DNA of 64,000 nt from Petrolisthes cinctipes (taxonomy: Eukaryota; Arthropoda; Malacostraca; Decapoda; Porcellanidae): contig JAWQEG010000128.1 in the NCBI GenBank assembly GCA_033782935.1, positions 2,232,001-2,296,000 of the forward strand, given 5' to 3'. Of the stretch, positions 52,254-64,000 are shown piece by piece. Both the position numbers and the translations under genes were made by a program. The notes under the pieces are model-generated. The model saw only the letters and a list, made by a program, of their open reading frames with translations, was not told where the DNA came from and did no database searches. The first letter of the stretch is position 1; each line of letters starts with the position of its first letter.

Positions 52254-55200
52254 CAAAATCGATATTTTGGGTGCCCAAAGTCGATATGTGCATGCATCTT
52301 CTGTACCCGTTTATATTTTAAATTCAGGCTCAAAACACTCGAAAATTCGATATATTCGTGTCCCAGAAGCAAACTGTACATGCCTACTCCGTGTTAAAGT
52401 ATTTACAGAATAATGGCCCAAAACATGCTCAAAATCGATATTTTTGGTGCTCAAAGTCAATATGTGTATGCATCTTCTTAACCCGTTTATATCTCAAATT
52501 CAGACTCAAAACTTTCGAAAATTCAATATTTTTTGGTCCCAGAAGCGACCTGTACATGCCTACTCAATACTGGAATGTTGTCAAAATATAGGATCAAACC
52601 ATGCTAAAAATCGATATTTTAAGTGTCTAACATCGATATGTGCAGGCATCTTCTGTACCCGTTTATATCTCAAATTCAGGCTCAAAACACCCGAAAATTC
52701 GGTATTTTTTGGTCCCAGAATCGATTTGTACATGCCTACTCCATGTTAAAGTATTTTCAAGATACAGACCCAAAACATGCTCAAAATCGATATTTTGGGT
52801 GCCCAAAGTCGATATGTGCATGCATCTTCTGTACCCGTTTATATCTCAAATTCAAGCTCAAAACACCCGAAAATTCGATATTTTTGGGTTCTAGAAGCGA
52901 TCTGTACATGACTACTCCGTGTTAGAGTATTTTCAAAATACTGGCCCAAAACATGCTGAAATTCGATATTTTATGTGCAGAAAGTCAATATATGTATGCA
53001 TCTTCGGTACCCGTTTATATCCCAAACTCAGGCTAAAGACAACATAAAATTTGATATTTTTGGGTCCCAGAAGCGATCTGTACATGCCTACCCAGTGCTG
53101 TAATGTTTTCAAAGTATAGGCCCAAAACATGCTAAAAATAGATATTTTAATTGTCTAAAGTCGATATGTGCATGCATCTTCTGTACCCGTTTATATCTCA
53201 AATTCAGGCTCAAAACACCCGAAAATTCGATATTTTTGGGTCCCAGAAGCAATCTGTACATGCCTACTCCGTGTTAGAGTATTCTCAAGATACAGGCCAA
53301 AAACATGCTAAAAATCGATATTTTAGGTGCCCAAAGTCGATATGTGCATGTATCTTCTGTACCCGTTTATATCTCAAATTCAGGTTCAAAACACCCGAAA
53401 ATTCGGTATTTTTGGGTCCCAGAAGCGATCCTGTACATGCCTACTCCGTGTTAGAGTATTTTCAAGATACACACCCAAAACATGCTCAAAATCGATATTT
53501 TGGGTGCCCAAAGTCTATATGTGCATGCATCTTCTGTACCCGTCTATATCTCAAATTCAGGCTCAAAATAACCCGAAAATTCAATATTTTTGGGTCCCAT
53601 AAGCGATCTGTACATGCCTACTCAGTGCTGGAATGTTTTCAAAATATAGGCTCAAAACATGCTAAAAATCGATATTTTAAGTGTCTAAAGTCCATATGTG
53701 CATGCATCTTCTGTACCCGTTTATATCTCAAATTCAGGCTCAAAACACCCGAAAATTCGATATTTTTGGGTCCCAGAAGCGATCTGTACATGCCTACTCC
53801 GTGTTTGAGTATTATCTAAATACAGGCCCAAAACATGCTGAAAATCAATATTTTAGGTGCCCAAAGTCAATATGTGTATGAATCTTCTGTACCCGTTTAT
53901 ATCTCAAATTTATGCTCAAAACACCTGAAAATAAGGTATTTTTTGGTCCCAGAATCGATCTGTACATGCCTACTTCTTGCTATTATGTTTTCAAGATGCA
54001 GGCTCAAAACATGTTAAAAATCGATATTTTAGGTTCAAAAAGTCAATATGTGCATTCATCTTCAGTACCCGTCTATATCTCAAATTCAGGCTCGAAACAC
54101 CCAAAAATTCGATATTTTTTGGTCCCAGAAGCGACCTGTACATGCCTACTTAATTCTGGAATGTTGTCAAAATATAGGATCAAACCATGCGAAAAATCGA
54201 TATTTTAAGTGTCTAAAGTCGATATGTGCGTGCATCTTCTGAACCCGTTGATATCTCAAATTCAGGCTCAAAACACCCGAAAATTCGGTATTTTTTGGTC
54301 CCAGAAGCGATCTGTACATGCCTACTCCATGTTAGAGCATTTTCAAGAAACAGGCCCAAAACATGCTAAAAATCGATATTTTAGGTGTCCAAAGTCGATA
54401 TGTGCAAGAATCTTCTGTACCCGTTTATATCTCAAATTCAGGCTGAAAACACCCGAAAATTGGATATTTTTGGGTCCCAGAAGCCATCTGTACATGCCTA
54501 CTCCGTGTTAGAGTATTTTCAAGATACAGACCCAAAACATGCTCAAAATCGATATTTAGGGTGACCAAAGTCTATATGTTCATGCATCTTCTGTACCCGT
54601 TTATATCTCAAATTCAGGCTCAAAACACCCAAAAATTCAATATTTTTGTGTCCCAGAAGCGATCTGTACATGCCTACCCAGTGCTGGAATGTTTTCAAAG
54701 TATTGGCTCAAAACATGCTAAAAATCGATATTTTAATTGTCTAAAGTCGATATGTGCAAGAATCTTCTGTACCCGTTTATATCTCAAATTCAGGCTCAAA
54801 ACACCGGAAAATTCGACATTTTTGGGTCCCAGAAGCGATCTGTACATGCCTACTCCGTGTTAGAGTATTTTCAAGATACAGACCCAAAACATACTAAAAA
54901 TCGATATTTAGGGTGCCCAAAGTTTATATGTGCATGCATCTTCTGTACCCGTTTATATCTCAAATTCAGGCTCAAAACACCCGAAAATTCGATATATTTT
55001 GGTCCCAGAAGCGATCTGTACATGCCTACTCCGTATTAGAGCATTTTCAGAATAAAGGCCCAAAACATGCTAAAAATCTATATTTTAGGTGCCCAAAGTC
55101 GATATGTGCAAGTATCTTCTGTACCCGTTTATATCTCAAATTCAGGCTCAAAACACCCGAAAATTCGATATTTTTGGGTCCCAGAAGCGATCTGTACATA

Positions 55201-56479
55201 CCTACTCCGTGTTAGAGTATTTTCAAGATACAGACCCAAAACATGCTAAAAATCGATATTTTGGGTGCCAAAAGTCTATATGTGCATGCATCTTCTGTAC
55301 CCGTTTATATCTCAAATTCAGGCTCAAAACACCCGAAAATTCAATATTTTTGGGTCCCATAAGCGATCTGTACATGCCTACTCAGTGCTGGAATGTTTTC
55401 AAAATATAGGCTCAAAACATGCTAAAAATCGATATTTTAAGTGTCTAAAGTCGATATGTGCATGCATCTTCTGTACCCGTTTATATCTCAAATTCAGGCT
55501 CAAAACACCCGAAAATTCGATATATTCGTGTCCCAGAAGCGATCTGTACATGCCTACTCCGTGTTAGAGTATTTTCAAGATACAGACCCAAAACATGCTA
55601 AAAATCGATATTTTAGGTGAAAAAAGTCAATATGTGCATGCATCTTCAGTACCCGATGATATCTCAAATTCAGACTCAAAACTCTCGAAAATTCAATATT
55701 TTTTGGTCCCAGAAGCGACCTGTACATGCCTACTCAATGCTGGAATGTTGTCAAAATATAGGATCAAACCATGCTAAAAATCGATATTTTAAGTGTCTAA
55801 CATCGATATGTGCAGGCATCTTCTGTAACCGTTTATATCTCAAATTCAGGCTCAAAACACCCGAAAATTCGGTATTTTTTGGTCCCAGAAGCAATCTGTA
55901 GATGCCTACTCCGTGTTAGAGTATTCTCAAGATACAGGCCAAAAACATGCTAAAAATCGATATTTTAGGTGCCCAAAGTCGATATGTGCATGTATCTTCT
56001 GTACCCGTTTATATCTCAAATTCAAGCTCAAAAAACCCGAAAATTCGATATTTTTGGGTTCCAGAAGCGATCTGTACATGACTACTCCGTGTTAGAGTAT
56101 TCTCAAGATACAGGCCCAAAACATGCTGAAATTCGATATTTTATGTGCTGAAAGTCAATATATGTATGCATCTTCTGTACCCGTTTATATCCCAAATTCA
56201 GGCTAAAGACAACAGAAAATTCGATATTTTTGGGTCCCAGAAGCGATCTGTACATGCCTACCCAGTGCTGGAATGTTTTCAAAGTATAGGCTGAAAACAT
56301 GCTAAAAATCGATATTTTAATTGTCTAAAGTCGATATGTGCATGCATCTTCTGTACCCGTTTATATCTCAAATTCAGGCTCAAAACACCCGAAAATTCGA
56401 TATTTTTGGGTCCCAGAAGCAATCTGTAGATGCCTACTCCGTGTTAGAGTATTCTCAAGATACAGGCCAAAAACATGCT

Positions 56480-59400
56480 AAAAATCGATATTTTAGGTGC
56501 CCAAAGTCGATATGTGCATGTATCTTCTGTACCCGTTTATATCTCAAATTCTGGCTCAAAACACCCGAAAATTCGTTATTTTTGGGTCCCAGTAGCGATC
56601 TGTTTATGCCTACTCAATGCTGTAATATTTTCAAAATATAGGATCAAACCATGCTAAAAATCGATATTTTAAGTGTCAAAAGTCAATATGTGCATGCATC
56701 TTCAGTACCCGTTTATATCTCAAATTCAGGCTCAAAACACCCAAAAATTCGATATATTTTGGTTCCAGAAGCGATCTGTACATGCCTACTCCGTGTTAGA
56801 GCATTTTCAGAATAAAGGCCCAAAACATGCTAAAAATCGATATTTTAGGTGCCCAAAGTCGATATGTGCATGTATCTTCTGTACCCGTTTATATCCCAAT
56901 TTCAGGCTCAAAACACCCGAAAATTCGATATTTTTTGGTCGCAGAATCGATCTGTACATGCCTACTCAGTGCTAGAATATTTTCAAAATATAGGCCCAAA
57001 ACATGCTAAAAATCGATATTTTAAGTGTCCAAAGTCGATATGTGCATGCATCTTCTGTACCCGTTTATATTTTAAATTCAGGCTCAAAACACTCGAAAAT
57101 TCGATATATTCGTGTCCCAGAAGCAAACTGTACATGCCTACTCCGTGTTAAAGTATTTTCAGAATACAGGCCCAAAACATGCTCAAAATCGATATTTTGG
57201 GTGCCCAAAGTCTATATGTGCATGCATCTTCTGTACCCGTTTTTATCTGAAATTTAAGCTCAAAACACTTGAAAATTCGGTATTTTTGGGTCCAAGAATT
57301 GATCTGTACATGAATACTTCTTGCTAGTATGTTTTCAAGATACAGACCGAAAACATGCTTAAAATCGATATTTTAGGTGCAAAAAGTCAATATGTGTATG
57401 CATCTTCAGTACCCGTTTATATCTCAAATTCAGGCTCAAAACACCCGAAAATTCTATATATTTTGGTCCCAGTAGCGATCTGTTTATGCCTACTCAATGC
57501 TGGAATGTTTTCAAAATATACGATCAAACCATGCTAAAAATCGATATTTTAAGTGTCAAAAGTCAATATGTGTATGCATCTTCAGTACCCGTTTATATCT
57601 CAAATTCAGGCTCAAAACACCCGAAAATTCCATATATTTTGGTCCCAGTAGCGATCTGTTTATGCCTACTCAATGCTGGAATGTTTTCAAAATATACGAT
57701 CAAACCATGCTAAAAATCGATATTTTAAGTGTCAAAAGTCAATATGTGCATGCATCTTCAGTACCCGTTTATATCTCAAATTCAGGCTCAAAACACCCGA
57801 AAATTCGATATATTTTGGTCCCAGAAGCGATCTGTACATGCCTACTCCGTGTTAGAGCATTTTCAGAATAATGGCCCAAAACATGCTCAAAATCGATATT
57901 TTGGGTGCCCAAAGTCTATATGTGCATGCATCTTCTGTACCCGTTTTTATCTGAAATTTAAGCTCAAAACACCTGAAAATTCGGTATTTTTGGGTCCCAG
58001 AATCGATCTGTACATGAATACTTCTTGCTAGTATGTTTTCAAGATGCAGACCCAAAACATGCTTAAAATCGATATTTTAGGTGCAAAAAGTCAATATGTG
58101 TATGCATCTTCAGTACCCGTTTATATCTCAAATTCAGGCTCAAAACACTCGAAAATTCTATATTTTTTGGTGCCAGAAGCGATCTGTACATGCCTACTCA
58201 ATGCTGGAATGTTTTCAAAATATAAGATCAAACCATGCTAAAAATCGATATTTTAAATGTCAAAAGTCGATATGTGCATGCATCTTCAGTACCCGTTTAT
58301 ATCTCAAATTCAGGCTCAAAATACCCGAAAATTCGATATTTTTGGGTCCCAGAAGCGATCTGTACATGCCTACTCCGTGTTAGAGTATTTTCAAGATACA
58401 GACCCAAAACATACTAAAAATCGTTATTTAGGGTGCCCAAAGTTTATATGTGCATGCATCTTCTGTACCCGTTTATATCTCAAATTTAGGCTCAAAACAC
58501 CTGAAAATTCAATATTTTTGTTTCCCAGAAGCGATCTGTACATGCCTACTTAGTGCTGGAATGTTTTCAAATTATAGGCTTAAAATATGCCAAAAATCGA
58601 TATTTTAAGTGTCTAAAGTCCATATGTGCATGCATCTTCTGTACCCGTTTATATCTCAAATTCAGGCTCAATACAACCGAAAATTCGATATTTTTGTGTC
58701 CCAGAAGCAATTTGTACATGCCTACTCCGTGTTAGAGTATTCTCAAGATACAGGCCCAAAACATGCTAAAAATCGATATTTTAGGTGCCCAAAGTCGATA
58801 TGTGCATGTATCTTCTGTACCCGTTTATATCTCAAATTCAGGCTCAAAACACCCGAAAATTCGACATTTTTGGATCCCAGAATCGATTTGTACATGCCTA
58901 CTCCATATTAGAGTATTTTAAAGATACAGACCCAAAACATGCTCAAAATCGATATTTTGGGTGCCCAAAGTCGATATGTGCATGCATCTTCTGTACCCGT
59001 TTATATCTCAAATTCAAGCTCAAAACACCCGAAAATTCGATATATTTTGGTCCCAGAAGCGATCTGTACATGCCTACTCCGTATTAGAGCATTTTCAGAA
59101 TAAAGGCCCAAAACATGATAAAAATCTATATTTTAGGTGACCAAAGTCGATATGTGCAAGTATCTTCTGTACCCGTTTATATCTCAAATTCAGGCTCAAA
59201 ACACCCGAAAATTCGATATTTTTGGGTCCCAGAAGCGATCTGTACATACCTACTCCGTGTTAGAGTATTTTCAAGATACAGACCCAAAACATGCTAAAAA
59301 TCGATATTTTGGGTGCCAAAAGTCTATATGTGCATGCATCTTCTGTACCCGTTTATATCTCAAATTCAGGCTCAAAACACCCGAAAATTCAATATTTTTG

Positions 59401-59647
59401 GGCCCCATAAGTGATCTGTACATGCCTACTTAGTGCTGGAATGTTTTCAAAATATAGGCTCAAAACATGCTAAAAATCGATATTTTAAGTGTCTAAAGTC
59501 GATATGTGCATGCATCTTCTGTACCCGTTTATATCTCAAATTCAGGCTCAAAACACCCGAAAATTCGATATAAATGTGTCACAGAAGCGATCTGTATATG
59601 CCTACTCCGTGTTAGAGTATTTTCAAGATACAGACCCAAAACATGCT
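56480..59647. repeat. 3,168-bp tandem duplication, copy 1 (exactly 18 monomers)
   Basis: Offset to copy 2 is exactly 3,168. Markers are GAAAATTCGTTATTTTT, GTCCCAGTAGCGATCTG, CATATATTTTGGT or CTATATATTTTGG, ATATACGATC, AGAATAATGGCCC, TATAAGATC, TTTTTGTTTCCC and TATAAATGTGTCACAG. It contains three consecutive, almost identical monomers (starts about 57,379, 57,555 and 57,731). Confidence 0.88.
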
Positions 59648-62600
59648 AAAAATCGATATTTTAGGTGCCCAAAGTCGATATGTGCATGTATCTTCTGTAC
59701 CCGTTTATATCTCAAATTCTGGCTCAAAACACCCGAAAATTCGTTATTTTTGGGTCCCAGTAGCGATCTGTGTATGCCTACTCAATGCTGGAATATTTTC
59801 AAAATATAGGATCAAACCATGCTAAAAATCGATATTTTAAGTGTCAAAAGTCAATATGTGCATGCATCTTCAGTACCCGTTTATATCTCAAATTCAGGCT
59901 CAAAACACCCAAAAATTCGATATATTTTGGTTCCAGAAGCGATCTGTACATGCCTACTCCGTGTTAGAGCATTTTCAGAATAAAGGCCCAAAACATGCTA
60001 AAAATCGATATTTTAGGTGCCCAAAGTCGATATGTGCATGTATCTTCTGTACCCGTTTATATCCCAATTTCAGGCTCAAAACTCCCGAAAATTCGATATT
60101 TTTTGGTCCCAGAATCGATCTGTACATGCCTACTCAGTGCTAGAATATTTTCAAAATAAAGGCCCAAAACATGCTAAAAATCGATATTTTAAGTGTCCAA
60201 AGTCGATATGTGCATGCATCTTCTGTACCCGTTTATATTTTAAATTCAGGCTCAAAACACTCGAAAATTCGATATATTCGTGTCCCAGAAGCAAACTGTA
60301 CATGCCTACTCCGTGTTAAAGTATTTTCAGAATACAGGCCCAAAACATGCTCAAAATCGATATTTTGGGTGCCCAAAGTCTATATGTGCATGCATCTTCT
60401 GTACCCGTTTTTATCTGAAATTTAAGCTCAAAACACTTGAAAATTCGGTATTTTTGGGTCCCAGAATTGATCTGTACATGAATACTTCTTGCTAGTATGT
60501 TTTCAAGATACAGACCGAAAACATGCTTAAAATCGATATTTTAGGTGCAAAAAGTCAATATGTGTATGCATCTTCAGTACCCGTTTATATCTCAAATTCA
60601 GGCTCAAAACACCCGAAAATTCTATATATTTTGGTCCCAGTAGCGATCTGTTTATGCCTACTCAATGCTGGAATGTTTTCAAAATATACGATCAAACCAT
60701 GCTAAAAATCGATATTTTAAGTGTCAAAAGTCAATATGTGTATGCATCTTCAGTACCCGTTTATATCTCAAATTCAGGCTCAAAACACCCGAAAATTCTA
60801 TATATTTTGGTCCCAGTAGCGATCTGTTTATGCCTACTCAATGCTGGAATGTTTTCAAAATATACGATCAAACCATGCTAAAAATCGATATTTTAAGTGT
60901 CAAAAGTCAATATGTGCATGCATCTTCAGTACCCGTTTATATCTCAAATTCAGGCTCAAAACACCCGAAAATTCGATATATTTTGGTCCCAGAAGCGATC
61001 TGTACATGCCTACTCCGTGTTAGAGCATTTTCAGAATAATGGCCCAAAACATGCTCAAAATCGATATTTTGGGTGCCCAAAGTCTATATGTGCATGCATC
61101 TTCTGTACCCGTTTTTATCTGAAATTTAAGCTCAAAACACCTGAAAATTCGGTATTTTTGGGTCCCAGAATCGATCTGTACATGAATACTTCTTGCTAGT
61201 ATGTTTTCAAGATGCAGACCCAAAACATGCTTAAAATCGATATTTTAGGTGCAAAAAGTCAATATGTGTATGCATCTTCAGTACCCGTTTATATCTCAAA
61301 TTCAGGCTCAAAACACTCGAAAATTCTATATTTTTTGGTGCCAGAAGCGATCTGTACATGCCTACTCAATGCTGGAATGTTTTCAAAATATAAGATCAAA
61401 CCATGCTAAAAATCGATATTTTAAATGTCAAAAGTCGATATGTGCATGCATCTTCAGTACCCGTTTATATCTCAAATTCAGGCTCAAAATACCCGAAAAT
61501 TCGATATTTTTGGGTCCCAGAAGCGATCTGTACATGCCTACTCCGTGTTAGAGTATTTTCAAGATACAGACCCAAAACATACTAAAAATCGTTATTTAGG
61601 GTGCCCAAAGTTTATATGTGCATGCATCTTCTGTACCCGTTTATATCTCAAATTTAGGCTCAAAACACCTGAAAATTCAATATTTTTGTTTCCCAGAAGC
61701 GATCTGTACATGCCTACTTAGTGCTGGAATGTTTTCAAATTATAGGCTTAAAATATGCCAAAAATCGATATTTTAAGTGTCTAAAGTCCATATGTGCATG
61801 CATCTTCTGTACCCGTTTATATCTCAAATTCAGGCTCAAGACAACCGAAAATTCGATATTTTTGTGTCCCAGAAGCAATTTGTACATGCCTACTCCGTGT
61901 TAGAGTATTCTCAAGATACAGGCCCAAAACATGCTAAAAATCGATATTTTAGGTGCCCAAAGTCGATATGTGCATGTATCTTCTGTACCCGTTTATATCT
62001 CAAATTCAGGCTCAAAACACCCGAAAATTCGACATTTTTGGATCCCAGAATCGATTTGTACATGCCTACTCCATATTAGAGTATTTTAAAGATACAGACC
62101 CAAAACATGCTCAAAATCGATATTTTGGGTGCCCAAAGTCGATATGTGCATGCATCTTCTGTACCCGTTTATATCTCAAATTCAAGGTCAAAAAACCCGA
62201 AAATTCGACATTTTTGGGTCCCAGAAGCGATCTGTACATGCCTACTCCGTGTTAGAGTATTTTCAAGATACAGACCCAAAACATACTAAAAATCGATATT
62301 TAGGGTGCCCAAAGTCGATATGTGCATGCATCTTCTGTACCCGTTTATATCTCAAATTCAGGCTCAAAACACCCGAAAATTCGATATATTTTGGTCCCAG
62401 AAGCGATCTGTACATGCCTACTCCGTTTTAGAGCATTTTCAGAATAAAGGCCCAAAACATGATAAAAATCTATATTAAAGGTGACCAAAGTCGATATGTG
62501 CATGCATCTTCTGTACCCGTTTATATCTCAAATTCAGGCTCAAAACACCCGAAAATTCAATATTTTTGGGCCCCATAAGCGATCTGTACATGCCTACTTA

Positions 62601-62815
62601 GTGCTGGAATGTTTTCAAAATATAGGCTCAAAACATGCTAAAAATCGATATTTTAAGTGTCTAAAGTCGATATGTGCATGCATCTTCTGTACCCGTTTAT
62701 ATCTCAAATTCAGGCTCAAAACACCCGAAAATTCGATATAAATGTGTCACAGAAGCGATCTGTATATGCCTACTCCGTGTTAGAGTATTTTCAAGATACA
62801 GACCCAAAACATGCT
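59648..62815. repeat. 3,168-bp tandem duplication, copy 2
   Basis: Near-identical to copy 1 except between about 62,190 and 62,500. There it resembles the unit one monomer upstream (offset 3,344, or 19 x 176), so one unit was gained and one lost. Confidence 0.86.
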
Positions 62816-64000
62816 AAAAATCGATATTTTAGGTGCCCAAAGTCGATATGTGCATGTATCTTCTGTACCCGTTTATATCTCAAATTCTGGCTCAAAACAC
62901 CCGAAAATTCGTTATTTTTGGGTCCCAGTAGCGATCTGTGTATGCCTACTCAATGCTGGAATATTTTCAAAATATAGGATCAAACCATGCTAAAAATCGA
63001 TATTTTAAGTGTCAAAAGTCAATATGTGCATGCATCTTCAGTACCCGTTTATATCTCAAATTCAGGCTCAAAACACCCAAAAATTCGATATATTTTGGTT
63101 CCAGAAGCGATCTGTACATGCCTACTCCGTGTTAGAGCATTTTCAGAATAAAGGCCCAAAACATGCTAAAAATCGATATTTTAGGTGCCCAAAGTCGATA
63201 TGTGCATGTATCTTCTGTACCCGTTTATATCCCAATTTCAGGCTCAAAACACCCGAAAATTCGATATTTTTTGGTCGCAGAATCGATCTGTACATGCCTA
63301 CTCAGTGCTAGAATATTTTCAAAATATAGGCCCAAAACATGCTAAAAATCGATATTTTAAGTGTCCAAAGTCGATATGTGAATGCATCTTCTGTACCCGT
63401 TTATATCTCAAATTCAGGCTCAAAACACCCAAAAATTCGATATATTTTGGTTCCAGAAGCGATCTGTACATGCCTACTCCGTGTTAGAGCATTTTCAGAA
63501 TAAAGGCCCAAAACATGCTCAAAATCGATATTTTGGGTGCCCAAAGTCTATATGTGCATGCATCTTCTGTACCCGTTTTTATCTGAAATTTAAGCTCAAA
63601 ACACCTGAAAATTCGGTATTTTTAGGTCCCAGAATTGATCTGTACATGAATACTTCTTGCTAGTATGTTTTCAAGATACAGACCGAAAACATGCTTAAAA
63701 TCGATATTTTAGGTGCAAAAAGTCAATATGTGTATGCATCTTCAGTACCCGTTTATATCTGAAATTCAGGCTCAAAACACCCGAAAATTCTATATTTTTT
63801 GGTCCCAGTAGTGATCTGTTTATGCCTACTCAATGCTGGAATGTTTTCAAAATATACGATCAAACCATGCTAAAAATCGATATTTTAAGTGTCAAAAGTC
63901 AATATGTGCATGCATCTTCAGTACCCGTTTATATCTCAAATTCAGGCTCAAAACACCCGAAAATTCGATATATTTTGGTCCCAGAAGCGATCTGTACATG
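62816..64000. repeat. 3,168-bp tandem duplication, copy 3 (partial, cut by window end)
   Basis: Continues at an offset of 3,168 from copy 2 to the window end. A patch at about 63,380-63,510 carries a TATATTTTGGTTCC segment and TTTTCAGAATAAAGG in place of the TATATTCGTGTCCC unit of copies 1 and 2, which suggests local gene conversion from a neighbour. Confidence 0.82.

Larger units (their letters stand above)
1..64000. repeat. Satellite DNA array, ~176-bp monomer, head-to-tail, fills the window
   Basis: The same unit recurs from the first to the last base, always in one orientation. In order, each unit shows a GTGCCCAAAGTCGATATG block, the GTGCATGCATC palindrome block, CTGTACCCGTTTATATCTC, CAGGCTCAAAACACCCG, AAAATTCGATATTTT, GGGTCCCAGAAGCGATCTG, TACATGCCTACT, a variable TAGAGTATTTTCAA segment, and CAAAACATGCT followed by AAAATCGATATTTTA. 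I estimate about 370 copies. No inverted copy, unique insert or mobile element was seen. The window starts exactly at a monomer start as I define it and ends inside a monomer, so the array continues on at least one side. Monomer length fits a nucleosomal heterochromatic satellite. The family was not recognised and the chromosomal location cannot be told from sequence alone. Confidence 0.98.
28522..64000. repeat. Right array domain: regular 176-bp monomers
   Basis: Monomer starts can be followed from 28,522 to 63,889 in 201 steps, a mean of about 175.95 bp, so single-base indels are the main length change. Neither the 147-bp nor the 158-bp form appears here. Domain-specific traits are TTTTTTGGTCCCAG, TATTTTCAAGATACAGACCC, GTGCAAAAGTCG (175-bp units), TATAATTAAAGG, GTGCATGATTCTTCTGTGCC and TCTTGCTAGTATG. 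Segmental tandem duplications of 7, 8, 9, 10, 10 and 18 monomers follow one another, so sequence is homogenised locally rather than over the whole domain. Confidence 0.9.

Noticed and set aside
53151..53819. Open frame of 222 codons, the longest in the window
   Set aside because: It is made of satellite peptides joined because two one-base insertions (GATCCTGTACATG and CTCAAAATAACCCG) keep the frame open. It has no independent start context, and the same peptides occur in all frames elsewhere.
1..64000. CRISPR-like regular repeat pattern
   Set aside because: The whole unit repeats, including the would-be spacers. There are no unique spacers of constant length and no cas genes.
1..64000. CENP-B box in the monomer
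   Set aside because: I looked for a TTCG....A..CGGG pattern on both strands. ATTCGATATTTTTGGG and ATTCGGTATTTTTGGG resemble it only in TTCG, and the conserved remainder is missing.
1..64000. Inserted transposable elements, tRNA or rRNA genes, or unique islands
   Set aside because: No stretch longer than a few bases failed to match the monomer on reading through. No long terminal repeats, target-site duplications or cloverleaf sequences were seen.
1..64000. Assigning the array to a named satellite family or species
   Set aside because: The consensus did not match any satellite I know well enough to name. A database search with the 176-bp consensus would decide this.

Overview
The whole 64 kb window is one uninterrupted array of satellite DNA. 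I found no protein-coding gene, RNA gene, transposable element, CRISPR array or unique sequence in it. Every stretch I read is a head-to-tail copy, always in the same orientation, of one monomer of about 176 bp and about 40% GC. I estimate about 370 copies: about 168 in the left 28.5 kb and 201 plus a partial one in the right 35.5 kb. Many short open frames (60-220 codons) exist only because the monomer is poor in stop codons and 176 is not a multiple of 3. They repeat the same peptides in shifting frames and are not genes.

An array of this size with a nucleosome-scale monomer points to eukaryotic constitutive heterochromatin: pericentromere, centromere, subtelomere or knob. A flowering plant is the best guess, from the monomer length, the repeated CAAAA motifs and the strong CpG transition pattern. 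An animal or other eukaryote cannot be excluded. I do not recognise the satellite family and give it no name.

The monomer is itself an old dimer. Its two parts of about 87 and 89 bp align end to end at roughly 70% by hand.

The array has two domains that meet at about 28.2-28.5 kb. The left domain mixes full monomers with two deletion forms: a 29-bp deletion giving about 147 bp (29 copies seen) and an 18-bp deletion giving about 158 bp (14 copies seen). Neither form occurs in the right domain, which is almost strictly 176 bp and carries its own variants, such as a shortened CAAAAGTC joint and TAATTAAAGG segments.

On top of the monomers lie many segmental tandem duplications of different lengths. 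Left: about 984 bp spacing, 1,571 bp x2, 6.83 kb x2 plus a partial third, internal pairs at 529 and 2,420 bp, and pairs at 1,981 and 1,700 bp. Right: 1,058/883 bp, 1,583 bp, 1,232 bp (7 monomers), 1,758 bp and 1,759 bp (10 each), 1,407 bp (8) and 3,168 bp (exactly 18 monomers). Older duplications displaced by about 5.8 kb, 13.4-13.7 kb and 24.6 kb are also visible. No single higher-order period covers the window; it looks like repeated unequal exchange and gene conversion in changing registers. Duplication boundaries are accurate to a few tens of bases, because they fall inside similar monomers.
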